Shown here: piece after piece, positions 1 through 5,629 of the stretch
Position numbering within the stretch: position 1 is the stretch's first letter
How the letters are laid out: every line of letters begins with the position of its first letter
Source of the DNA: Gammaproteobacteria bacterium
Lineage (GTDB): Bacteria; Pseudomonadota; Gammaproteobacteria; GCA-001735895
Assembly: GCA_029864065.1 (NCBI GenBank)
Contig: JAOTUD010000230.1
Coordinates: 1-5,629 of the forward strand
Length of the DNA stretch: 5,629 bases
Direction: 5' to 3'
Notes under the pieces: generated by a model
What the model saw: the letters and a program-made list of their open reading frames with translations, nothing else
What the model was told of the DNA's origin: nothing
Databases searched by the model: none
Translations under genes and position numbers: made by a program

Positions 1-1
1 G

Positions 2-442
2 GCGCCGCTGGTCATGAACAAGGAAATCCCGGGCTTCATCGCGACGCGCCTGCAGGAGGCCATCTGGCGCGAGGCGCTGCACATGGTCGCCAACGGCGAA
101 GCCACGGTGGAACAGATCGACCAGGCGGTCGTCAACGGCCCGGGACCGCGCTGGGCCTTGATGGGGCCCTGTGAAATCTTTCACGTCGGCGGCGGCGAAG
201 GCGGCATGGCCTACTGCCTCGATCAGTTCGGGCCGGCGTTGCAACTGCCGTGGACGCGGCTGGTCGCGCCGGAATTGACCGACGAGCTCAGGAACGCGAT
301 GGTCGACGGCTGCATCGAGATGACCCGGGGCCAGGATTTCGCGACATTGAGCCGCAAAATGAACGACGGGCTGGTCGAAATCGCGAAGTTGAAACGCAGA
401 CAGCAACAAAAGATAAATAAACGAGGAGAGACTTCCGCATGA
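2..442 (+). CDS. L-carnitine 3-dehydrogenase, C-terminal part (5' end outside window)
   Basis: This is a 3-hydroxyacyl-CoA-dehydrogenase-like enzyme. In this subfamily it oxidises L-carnitine to 3-dehydrocarnitine with NAD+ in the cytoplasm, the first step of carnitine breakdown. About 146 residues are present. The frame is open to the left edge, so the ATG at 14 is internal. The visible part is the 3HCDH C-terminal helical domain, beginning with the linker KEIPGFIATRLQEAIWREAL. It also contains NGPGPRWALMGP and the stretch DQFGPALQLPWTRL, which closely resembles carnitine dehydrogenases rather than beta-oxidation enzymes. The full family length is about 320 residues, so roughly 175 residues including the NAD-binding Rossmann domain lie upstream. 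The protein ends in a basic tail (KLKRRQQQKINKRG) with no fused thioesterase domain, unlike some rhizobial versions. It overlaps the next gene by ATGA, which suggests translational coupling. The carnitine assignment is supported by this neighbour but remains a family-level inference. Confidence 0.85.
   Translation, partial: APLVMNKEIPGFIATRLQEAIWREALHMVANGEATVEQIDQAVVNGPGPRWALMGPCEIFHVGGGEGGMAYCLDQFGPALQLPWTRLVAPELTDELRNAMVDGCIEMTRGQDFATLSRKMNDGLVEIAKLKRRQQQKINKRGETSA
424..428 (+). promoter_or_regulatory. Ribosome-binding site of the BKACE gene
   Basis: AGGAG lies inside the last codons of the dehydrogenase gene, 10 bases before the ATG at 439. It supports that start and the 4-base ATGA overlap, so the two genes are probably co-translated from one message. 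Confidence 0.7.
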
Positions 443-1314
443 ATTACGACGTCATCATTACCTGCGCCGTCACCGGCGCCGGCGACACCACCAGCCGCAG
501 TAAGCTGGTGCCGATTACGCCAAGGCAGATCGCCGACGCGGCGATCGAGGCGGCCGAGGCCGGGGCCGCGGTGGTCCACGTGCACGTGCGCGACCCGGAA
601 ACCGGCCAGGGATCGCGCGACCCGGCGCTGTTCAGGGAAACGGTCGACCTGATTCGCGCCAGCGCTACCGACGTTATCATCAACCTGACCGCCGGCATGG
701 GCGGCGACTGGGTGCCGAGCGAGGACGAGCCGTCGCTGCCGGGCCCCGGAACCGACATGATCGGACCCGAGGAACGGCTCGCTCACGTCGCCGCGTGCAA
801 ACCCGATATTTGCAGCCTCGACTGCGGTACGATGAACTTCGGCGGTAACTATACCTATATCAACACCGCGCCATACCTGCGCACCATGGCGAAGATCGCC
901 CAGGAACTCGGCGTCAAACCCGAACTGGAAGTCTTCGACCTCGGGCAGATTCGCCTCGCGCGCGACCTGATCCAGGACGGCCTGATCGACGCGCCGCCGA
1001 TGTTTCAGCTGTGCCTCGGCATCCCCTGGGGTGCCGGCGCCGATACCGAAACCATGGCGGCGATGAAACAGGCGCTGCCTGCAGGGGCGATCTGGGCGGG
1101 ATTCGGCATCTCGCGCATGCAAATGCCGATGGTGGCGCAGGCGGTGCTGCTAGGCGGAAACGTGCGCGTTGGCCTCGAGGACAATATCTACCTCGATCGC
1201 GGCGTGCTCGCCAGCAACGGCATGCTGGTCGAGCGAGCCGTCGAGATTATCGAGCGTCTCGGCGCCCGGGTAGTCCGCCCCGACGAGGCGCGCGCGCTGA
1301 TCGGGTTGAAATAG
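439..1314 (+). CDS. Beta-keto acid cleavage enzyme (BKACE/DUF849), probable dehydrocarnitine cleavage enzyme
   Basis: This 291-residue cytoplasmic enzyme belongs to the 3-keto-5-aminohexanoate cleavage (Kce) family. The family condenses a beta-keto acid with acetyl-CoA and cleaves it to acetoacetate plus a new CoA thioester. Next to a carnitine dehydrogenase, the likely substrate is 3-dehydrocarnitine and the product betainyl-CoA, as for CdhC of pseudomonads. The TIM-barrel family features are visible: metal ligands His47 and His49 in VVHVHVRD; NLTAG at 82-86; DCGTMNFG at 128-135; Glu164 in ELEVFD; and Arg243 with Glu247-Asp248 in RVGLEDN, where Glu247 is the expected third metal ligand. No key residue appears lost and the length is normal. 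The start at 439 is supported by AGGAG upstream and the ATGA overlap. No terminator is evident after the stop. BKACE members use varied beta-keto acids, so the exact substrate is inferred from context. Confidence 0.88.
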   Translation: MNYDVIITCAVTGAGDTTSRSKLVPITPRQIADAAIEAAEAGAAVVHVHVRDPETGQGSRDPALFRETVDLIRASATDVIINLTAGMGGDWVPSEDEPSLPGPGTDMIGPEERLAHVAACKPDICSLDCGTMNFGGNYTYINTAPYLRTMAKIAQELGVKPELEVFDLGQIRLARDLIQDGLIDAPPMFQLCLGIPWGAGADTETMAAMKQALPAGAIWAGFGISRMQMPMVAQAVLLGGNVRVGLEDNIYLDRGVLASNGMLVERAVEIIERLGARVVRPDEARALIGLK

Positions 1315-1387
1315 ACGGCTCTGTGAAGCAGTTCAAAGCCCCTCAAAAAGCGTTTGCTATTATCGAGTTTGCAACTATATCCCTATC
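1315..1387 (+). promoter_or_regulatory. AT-rich gap before hspQ, possible promoter region
   Basis: This 73-base gap is visibly richer in A and T than the genes around it. A sigma-70-like -10 candidate TATTAT occurs at 1358-1363, and TTCAAA at 1332-1337 could be a weak -35, but the 20-base spacing is poor. I found no convincing sigma-32 element. No terminator hairpin for the upstream operon is visible, so read-through from the BKACE gene is equally possible. Confidence 0.3.
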
Positions 1388-1717
1388 ATGAGCGTAACCA
1401 GCACACAATTCGCGATCGGCCAGGTGGTCAGGCACCGTCTCTACGAGTTCCGCGGCGTCATCGTCGATGTCGACCCGGAGTTCTGTAACACCGAGGAATG
1501 GTGGCTCGCAATCCCGGAGTCGGTGCGCCCGCGCAAGGACCAGCCGTTTTACCACCTGCTCGCCGAAAACGAAACCACGGCCTACGAGGCCTACGTATCG
1601 GAACAGAACCTGCTGGTCGACGATACCGGCGAACCCGTCAATCATCCGCAGGTGGCCGAGGTTTTCGGCGAGTTCCTGGGTCACCGTTACGCCCTGCCTG
1701 ACAGCTACCGCAACTAA
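1388..1717 (+). CDS. hspQ: Heat shock protein HspQ (YccV-like, hemimethylated-DNA-binding domain family)
   Basis: This 109-residue cytoplasmic protein has a YccV-like domain across most of its length. The recognisable blocks are FAIGQVVRHR (8-17), FRGVIVDVDP (21-30), DQPFYHLL (51-58) and AYVSEQNL (68-75), followed by a HPQVAEVF segment. In enterobacteria HspQ is a small heat-shock protein that binds hemimethylated DNA in vitro. It affects the stability of mutant DnaA and acts as a Lon protease specificity factor. The ATG at 1388 fits the family N-terminus, because only seven residues precede the conserved FAIGQ. There is no purine-rich Shine-Dalgarno sequence before it; the upstream bases read ACTATATCCCTATC. 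It follows the BKACE gene by 73 bases on the same strand, but a metabolic link is not implied and it may have its own promoter. It converges with the desaturase gene. Confidence 0.88.
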   Translation: MSVTSTQFAIGQVVRHRLYEFRGVIVDVDPEFCNTEEWWLAIPESVRPRKDQPFYHLLAENETTAYEAYVSEQNLLVDDTGEPVNHPQVAEVFGEFLGHRYALPDSYRN

Positions 1718-1764
1718 TCCATCGCGATAACATTCCCTGCCTCAATGGCCGCGTTTGCGCCGGG

Positions 1765-2769
1765 CTAGCTTGCCTGACCCCGAAGCATCGAAGCACCCTG
1801 GCGGATGCTCGGCGCGCGCGTATCGAGTCCCAGCGAACGCTTGAGCACGACCCAGAGTACCTCGAGGTTGGTGTGGATAATGCCCGGATCGGGTTCGGGC
1901 AGCCGTTCGCGCAACTGGCGATTCAATTCCGGCAGCGCAAAAAACGGCACCCCCGAATGGGCATGGTGCTCGATATGGTAGTTCATGTTGAGATACAGGA
2001 ATTCGCCGAGCGGGTTGGTGCGCACCGACCGGGTCGATTGTTTCAGGTCGTAAACATCGACGTCGGATTCGGCGTGCTGGATCAGGGTTACGGCGATCAT
2101 CAACGGCCCGCCGACCAGCCGCGGGATAACGATATACCACCACACCCAGTGCGCTGCGAAGATCCACGCGGCGAGGCCACCGCCGATATAGATCAGCAGG
2201 AACGCCCTCGCGTTCCATTTCAGGCGCGGCAATTCGTTAGCGGGCGTGTAGCGGCGCACCTCGTCGCTGAAACGACCCATCGCGTTACGGAAAAGCAACG
2301 GAAACTCGTACAGGTACTGGCCCAGCCCGCTCACCTCCCTGAGCCACACCGGGAAGGTATATGCGTTGGCGAAAACCATCTGGCCGTCGAGCCTGTCGAT
2401 CGAGGTATAGGTGTGGTGGGTGGCGTGCGCGTAACGCCGGTGCAACGGCTCCTCGATGTAGACCAGCGAAGACAACCAGAACATCAGTTCGTTCAGCCAG
2501 CGCATGCGGAACGCGGTGCCGTGGGCGCATTCGTGCGACAGCGAATACGTCGGCAGCACCAGCGCGAATCCGTACCAGATCATCGCCGGCACGACCCACA
2601 GGCTGCCGAAAGACAGGTGCAGCGCGTAGCCCGAAACGACCATCAACAGCAACCATTTGGCTAACCAGATCAAACCGGGCCGGTCGCTGCGACGCATCAG
2701 CGCTTTGAGCGTATTGCGCTCGACTTCGAGACCGGACGATTCTGCGTTGGTGCGGGGAACCTGTTCCAT
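1765..2769 (-). CDS. Membrane fatty-acid-desaturase-family enzyme (MocD-like)
   Basis: This 334-residue integral membrane non-heme diiron enzyme has the three histidine boxes of the desaturase/hydroxylase superfamily: HECAHG (His79, His83), HRRYAHATHH (His110, His115, His118, His119) and HIEHH (His265, His268, His269). A further histidine in QHAESD (His232) is a likely ligand. Hydrophobic segments lie near 33-55, 57-77, 92-106, 186-206 and 208-230, and the His boxes face the cytoplasm in this family. The closing pattern NMNYHIEHH...VPFFALPELN resembles the COG3239 group that includes MocD and acyl-lipid desaturases. The substrate may be a fatty acyl chain or a small molecule; the sequence does not say. 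No ferredoxin or ferredoxin reductase gene is nearby. The ATG at 2769 has only a weak, close AGGG upstream. The gene sits alone behind a terminator, so it probably has its own promoter in 2770-2843. Confidence 0.85.
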   Translation of the reverse strand: MEQVPRTNAESSGLEVERNTLKALMRRSDRPGLIWLAKWLLLMVVSGYALHLSFGSLWVVPAMIWYGFALVLPTYSLSHECAHGTAFRMRWLNELMFWLSSLVYIEEPLHRRYAHATHHTYTSIDRLDGQMVFANAYTFPVWLREVSGLGQYLYEFPLLFRNAMGRFSDEVRRYTPANELPRLKWNARAFLLIYIGGGLAAWIFAAHWVWWYIVIPRLVGGPLMIAVTLIQHAESDVDVYDLKQSTRSVRTNPLGEFLYLNMNYHIEHHAHSGVPFFALPELNRQLRERLPEPDPGIIHTNLEVLWVVLKRSLGLDTRAPSIRQGASMLRGQAS

Positions 2770-2843
2770 AACCCTGTTTAATATTCAGCCTTTAATTCGC
2801 CGACGGGTTGAAAATCGAATGATAATTATCGCCCGCAAATAAA

Positions 2844-2870
2844 AAAAGGGGTAGTAAAACTACCCCTTTT
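2844..2870 (-). terminator. Rho-independent terminator of the substrate-binding-protein gene
   Basis: AAAAGGGGTAG (2844-2854) and CTACCCCTTTT (2860-2870) form a perfect 11-bp stem with a 5-base loop. Read on the minus strand, the stem runs straight into seven T residues followed by ATTT, the classic intrinsic-terminator arrangement. It begins 27 bases after the stop codon of the binding-protein gene. On the plus strand only the four T residues of the stem follow, so termination in that direction should be weaker. Confidence 0.9.
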
Positions 2871-2897
2871 CGATACAGCCGTTAACGCTTTACCTGC

Positions 2898-4559
2898 CTA
2901 GGCGAACCACCAGCGCTCGGCGTTCTTGGCGCCGTCGAGCTCCCAGTTGGCGCCGATAACCGCGGGCACGTGCAGGCGCTCGTGGTAAGCCATGACGTCA
3001 CTGGTGAACAGCGGCAGGCACAGTCCGCCGTCGTCGTGCACGATTTGCTGCATTTCGACGTAGAGGATGCGGCGCTTGGCCGGATCGAGTTCGGCGCGCG
3101 CCAGTACCAGCAGCCTGTTGAACTTGTCGTTCTTCCAGAAGGTATCGTTCCAGCTCGCGTCCGCCGCGTAGATCTGCGAAAAGATCCAGTCCTCGGTGGC
3201 GCGGCCGCTCCAGTAGCAGGCGGAGAACGCCTTTTTCATCCACACGTTGCTCCAGTAACCGTCGTTCGGTTCGCGCACCACGTTGATGTTGATGCCCGCC
3301 GCGCGCGCCGTATCGGACATCAACTGGCCCGCGTCGACCGCTCCGCCGAAACCGGTGTCGGCCGCGTGGAAAGAGATATCGAGCTTGCTCAGGCCAGCCC
3401 GCTTGAGAAGGAAGCGGGCCTTGTCCGGATCGTAGCCGCGTTGCGGCAATTCCTTCGTGGTGGCGCGGTAGATATTTGCCGGGCCGATAGGATTATCGTT
3501 ACCCAGCTGACCGTAGCCGTGGACGATTTTCTTGAGCCATTGCTCGCGGTCGACGATATGCTTGACCGCGTTGCGCACGTCTTTATTGTCGAACGGCGCC
3601 ATATCGGTGCGCATCGGCAGCGTGATCTGCTTGTTGCCGGTGGTCGCCTCGATCTTGATTCCCGGGATTCGCTTCATCAGATGCGCGGTCGCGGTCGGCA
3701 CATTGTTCATGCAGTCCAGCGCCCCGGTCTGCAGCGCCTGGCTGCGCGCGGTCGGGTCGCCGATCTGGTTGATTTCGATCTCGTCGAAATGTGCGAAACC
3801 GGATTTCCAGTAGTTGGGATTGCGCGTCGTAAACGAGCGCACGCCGGCGTCGTGATCCTTCAGAATATAACCGCCGGTGCCGATGCCGGACTGCCAGTCG
3901 ATGCTGCCGTCGCTGTTGGCCGGGCAGATATTCATATGGTAGTCGGTCAGCAGGAAGGGAAAGTCGGCGTTGCCGCCACTGAGCGCGATGGTTACCGCGT
4001 GCTTACCGTCGGCCTTGACGCTAACCACGCCGCTCATGATGCCCTTGGCGGCCGACTTGGTATTCTCGCCGAGGTGATGGTTGATCGACGCGACCACGTC
4101 TTCCGAGGTCAGGCTCCTGCCGTTGTGAAACTCGATGCCCTTGCGGAGATTGAAATGCCAGGTCTTGGCGTCGGGGCTCGCCTCCCAGCTTTCCGCCAGT
4201 TCAGGAGTCAACTTTCCGTTCGCGGCAACTTCGGTCAGGCCGTTGCGTAACTGCCCGAATTGCAGGTGTATCATGTACAGGTCGAGAATCTGGCCCGGAT
4301 CGAGCGTATCGGTGGTCGCGCCGCCGGTCAGGCCAACACGCAGGCGCCCGCCTTTCTTCGGCGTTGCGGCCTCTACCTTGTTCAGGATCGCCGACGCCGC
4401 GGTCAGCGAAACGCCCATCGCCAGCGCACCGGCTATGAAGCTGCGTCGCGACAGCTTTCCCGACTCGAACGACTGCTGGATATCCTTGATCTTGTCGGCG
4501 ACTTCGAGGTCGCTAACCTTTTGCGACAGATCGATTTTCTTGGTGTCTTTGGACTTCAC
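2898..4559 (-). CDS. ABC transporter substrate-binding protein, family 5 (oligopeptide/nickel type), Tat-exported
   Basis: This 553-residue periplasmic solute-binding protein (SBP_bac_5) captures a ligand for an ABC importer. The GTG start at 4559 is chosen because AGGAGG lies 8 bases before it. An in-frame TTG at 4625 has no such site and would add 22 unlikely residues. Residues 1-36 are charged and probably helical. The twin-arginine motif SRRSFI (Arg38-Arg39) and a hydrophobic stretch (41-58) follow, with probable cleavage after VEA (about 64). This indicates folded export through Tat, and no lipobox cysteine is present. The family signature is clear at 121-160 (LAESWEASPDAKTWHFNLRKG), as are the NPNYW and DPDKARFLLKRAGL motifs. 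The C-terminus ends in AERWWFA. Relatives bind peptides, nickel, haem, glutathione or other small solutes, so the ligand is unknown. No permease or ATPase gene adjoins it in this window. The gene is followed immediately by a strong terminator and preceded by a hydroxyacid dehydrogenase on the same strand. Confidence 0.92.
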   Translation of the reverse strand: MKSKDTKKIDLSQKVSDLEVADKIKDIQQSFESGKLSRRSFIAGALAMGVSLTAASAILNKVEAATPKKGGRLRVGLTGGATTDTLDPGQILDLYMIHLQFGQLRNGLTEVAANGKLTPELAESWEASPDAKTWHFNLRKGIEFHNGRSLTSEDVVASINHHLGENTKSAAKGIMSGVVSVKADGKHAVTIALSGGNADFPFLLTDYHMNICPANSDGSIDWQSGIGTGGYILKDHDAGVRSFTTRNPNYWKSGFAHFDEIEINQIGDPTARSQALQTGALDCMNNVPTATAHLMKRIPGIKIEATTGNKQITLPMRTDMAPFDNKDVRNAVKHIVDREQWLKKIVHGYGQLGNDNPIGPANIYRATTKELPQRGYDPDKARFLLKRAGLSKLDISFHAADTGFGGAVDAGQLMSDTARAAGININVVREPNDGYWSNVWMKKAFSACYWSGRATEDWIFSQIYAADASWNDTFWKNDKFNRLLVLARAELDPAKRRILYVEMQQIVHDDGGLCLPLFTSDVMAYHERLHVPAVIGANWELDGAKNAERWWFA

Positions 4560-4567
4560 TTCGTACT

Positions 4568-4573
4568 CCTCCT
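4568..4573 (-). promoter_or_regulatory. Ribosome-binding site that fixes the GTG start of the binding protein
   Basis: A perfect AGGAGG on the minus strand is followed by 8 bases and then GTG at 4559. This is near-ideal spacing and overrides the longer TTG-initiated reading frame. Confidence 0.88.
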
Positions 4574-4624
4574 CTGCGGGATTTTTTTGCTTTCGATCAG
4601 GCCGGGTGGCCTGCAGACCGGCCA

Positions 4625-4654
4625 AGCATATCTCAATACGGCGAACCGGCGCAA
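4625..4654 (-). promoter_or_regulatory. Weak candidate sigma-70 promoter for the binding-protein gene
   Basis: The 158-base gap between the dehydrogenase stop and the GTG start contains, on the minus strand, TTGCGC (4654-4649), an 18-base spacer and TATGCT (4630-4625). Each hexamer matches the consensus at four of six positions. The gap contains no obvious terminator, so the binding-protein gene may also be read from the upstream gene. A promoter here is plausible but not proven. Confidence 0.25.
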
Positions 4655-4717
4655 ATAATGCTAACAGCAGGGTTTTCGGCCGATTCCAGCGCCTCTTCGA
4701 GTGGATATGGCGCGCGT

Positions 4718-5629
4718 TCAGGCGCTCGCGGCCGCGGCGAAGCCGAGCTGCTTGTCGACGATATTGGCAAGCGGCGCGCCGGCCAGGTAGCGTTTCCAGT
4801 TATCGATAAACTGGCGCGCGATTGCGGCCTCGAAGCCAACGTAGTCGCCGGAAATGTGCGGCGACACGATACAGTTCGGCGCATGCCAGAACGGGCTCTC
4901 CGCCGGCAGGGGCTCTTCGACAAACACGTCGAGCGCGGCGCCGGCGATCTGTCCATCCTTAAGCGCCTCGAGCAGGTCGTCCTCGACGACGAGCGCGCCG
5001 CGGCCGATGTTGATGAAGCGCGCGTGGCTGCCCATCGCGGCAAACTCGGCGGCGCCGAACAGGTTACGGGTATCTTGCGTCAACGGCGTAATCAGGACGA
5101 CGTAATCGGCCTTTGGCAGCTGCGTATGCAGTTCGTCGATCGCATGAATCTGACTGAAATCCGGGGCGCCGTCGCGTGCGCTGCGGCCGATGGCGTCGAC
5201 CTGCATGCCCGCCGCCTGCAGCAACCGACCCACCGCGCGGCCGATCGAACCCACACCGACCACCAGCGCCCGTTTGCCGGCAATGGTTTCGGACAGGCGG
5301 TAATTCCACTCGGCCTTTGCCTGGAATTCGAGGGTTTGCGGGAACTGCTTGGCAAAGCAGAGAATGGCGCCAAGCGTCCACTCCGCCATCGGCTGGTCGA
5401 AAACGCCGCGCGCGTTGGTCAGTTCGATATCGCTATCCACCAGTTCGGGAAACATCGCGGCATCGACGCCGGCGCCGCCCCAGTGGATCCAGCACAGGTC
5501 GCGCGCGCTGTCCCAGGCGGCGCGCAGGTTGTCGGCGCGAAAATTCCAGCCGAGCAGAACCTCGGCGCCCGGCAGCGCAGCGCGTAACTCGTCCGCCGTT
5601 GTCGCGAAACGAATTTCAGCCCGATCGCT
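4718..5629 (-). CDS. D-isomer-specific 2-hydroxyacid dehydrogenase (5' end outside window)
   Basis: This cytoplasmic NAD(P)-dependent oxidoreductase interconverts 2-keto acids and D-2-hydroxy acids. The frame stays open from the ATG at 5455 to the window edge and adds 58 family-like residues (for example ATTADELRAALPGAEVLLGW). The gene therefore starts beyond 5629, probably missing only about 20 residues. Numbering from the first visible residue, the Rossmann motif VGVGSIGRAVG lies near 123-133. The catalytic triad is Arg210 (NIGRGAL), Glu239 (DVFVEEPLP) and His258 (SPHISGD). The Arg-Glu and Glu-His spacings of 29 and 19 residues resemble the GhrA-type glyoxylate/hydroxypyruvate reductases more than classical phosphoglycerate dehydrogenase. 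The C-terminus (NIVDKQLGF) is complete and there is no regulatory ACT domain. It lies upstream of the binding protein on the same strand, and the two may be co-transcribed. The substrate is not determined. Confidence 0.88.
   Translation of the reverse strand, partial: SDRAEIRFATTADELRAALPGAEVLLGWNFRADNLRAAWDSARDLCWIHWGGAGVDAAMFPELVDSDIELTNARGVFDQPMAEWTLGAILCFAKQFPQTLEFQAKAEWNYRLSETIAGKRALVVGVGSIGRAVGRLLQAAGMQVDAIGRSARDGAPDFSQIHAIDELHTQLPKADYVVLITPLTQDTRNLFGAAEFAAMGSHARFINIGRGALVVEDDLLEALKDGQIAGAALDVFVEEPLPAESPFWHAPNCIVSPHISGDYVGFEAAIARQFIDNWKRYLAGAPLANIVDKQLGFAAAASA

Noticed and set aside
223..1122. A 299-codon open frame on the minus strand across the dehydrogenase and BKACE genes
   Set aside because: It runs antisense through two recognisable enzymes and shows no domain or ribosome-binding site of its own.
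1374..1388. Possible sigma-32 promoter just before hspQ (TCCCTATC)
   Set aside because: It only loosely resembles the CCCCATNT -10 element, has no matching -35 element, and would place the transcript start inside the coding region.
1873..2664. A 263-codon open frame on the plus strand opposite the desaturase
   Set aside because: The minus strand carries all three histidine boxes and membrane segments. The plus-strand product looks like an antisense artefact.
2821..2830. Palindrome GATAATTATC upstream of the desaturase, considered as a Fur box
   Set aside because: It is only a 10-base perfect palindrome, and I count about 11 of 19 matches to the Fur consensus in the best alignment. Several such palindromes are expected by chance in a window of this size.
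2970..4250. A 426-codon open frame on the plus strand opposite the binding-protein gene
   Set aside because: It is an antisense shadow of GC-rich codons. Its translation is Arg/Ala/Val/Gly-rich with no recognisable domain, while the minus-strand product is a clear family-5 binding protein.
4560..4625. A TTG start at 4625 extending the binding protein by 22 residues
   Set aside because: It has no ribosome-binding site, and the extension translates through the AGGAGG that precedes the GTG at 4559. The shorter form is better supported.
4658..5587. A 309-codon open frame on the plus strand opposite the hydroxyacid dehydrogenase
   Set aside because: It is antisense to a gene with an intact Rossmann motif and catalytic triad. 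The low-complexity Arg/Ala-rich translation is typical of a shadow frame.
1..5629. CRISPR arrays, insertion-sequence ends, tRNA genes or long repeats
   Set aside because: I saw no regularly spaced repeats, transposase-like products, terminal inverted repeats or cloverleaf patterns while reading both strands.

Overview
The window is GC-rich, tightly packed bacterial chromosome. It looks like a proteobacterium: it has an HspQ/YccV-type protein, a Tat-exported oligopeptide-family binding protein and an L-carnitine dehydrogenase/BKACE pair. HspQ and the overall style lean towards a gammaproteobacterium, perhaps marine or environmental, but the lineage is an inference and the window cannot settle it. 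I see no mobile element, CRISPR array, rRNA or tRNA.

Layout: two gene blocks face each other. The plus-strand block (1-1717) holds the 3' end of an L-carnitine 3-dehydrogenase gene. A beta-keto acid cleavage enzyme (BKACE, DUF849) gene overlaps it by 4 bp, and hspQ follows after a 73-bp gap. The minus-strand block, read from the right edge leftwards, holds a D-2-hydroxyacid dehydrogenase cut by the window end (4718-5629), a Tat-dependent family-5 ABC substrate-binding protein (2898-4559), a strong intrinsic terminator (2844-2870) and a three-histidine-box membrane desaturase/hydroxylase (1765-2769). The blocks converge across 1718-1764, where no terminator is apparent.

How the genes work together: the first two most likely act in sequence on carnitine. 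The dehydrogenase makes 3-dehydrocarnitine, and the BKACE cleaves it with acetyl-CoA to acetoacetate and betainyl-CoA. The thioesterase that would release glycine betaine is not in this window, either fused to the dehydrogenase or as a downstream gene. On the other strand, the hydroxyacid dehydrogenase and the binding protein may share a transcript that ends at the terminator. The desaturase then appears to be a separate transcription unit. The binding protein has no permease or ATPase gene beside it here, and its ligand is unknown.

I found no clearly new system. The points most worth checking are the missing thioesterase step, the orphan Tat binding protein with a long N-terminal region, the electron donor and substrate of the desaturase, and the lack of a visible ribosome-binding site before hspQ.
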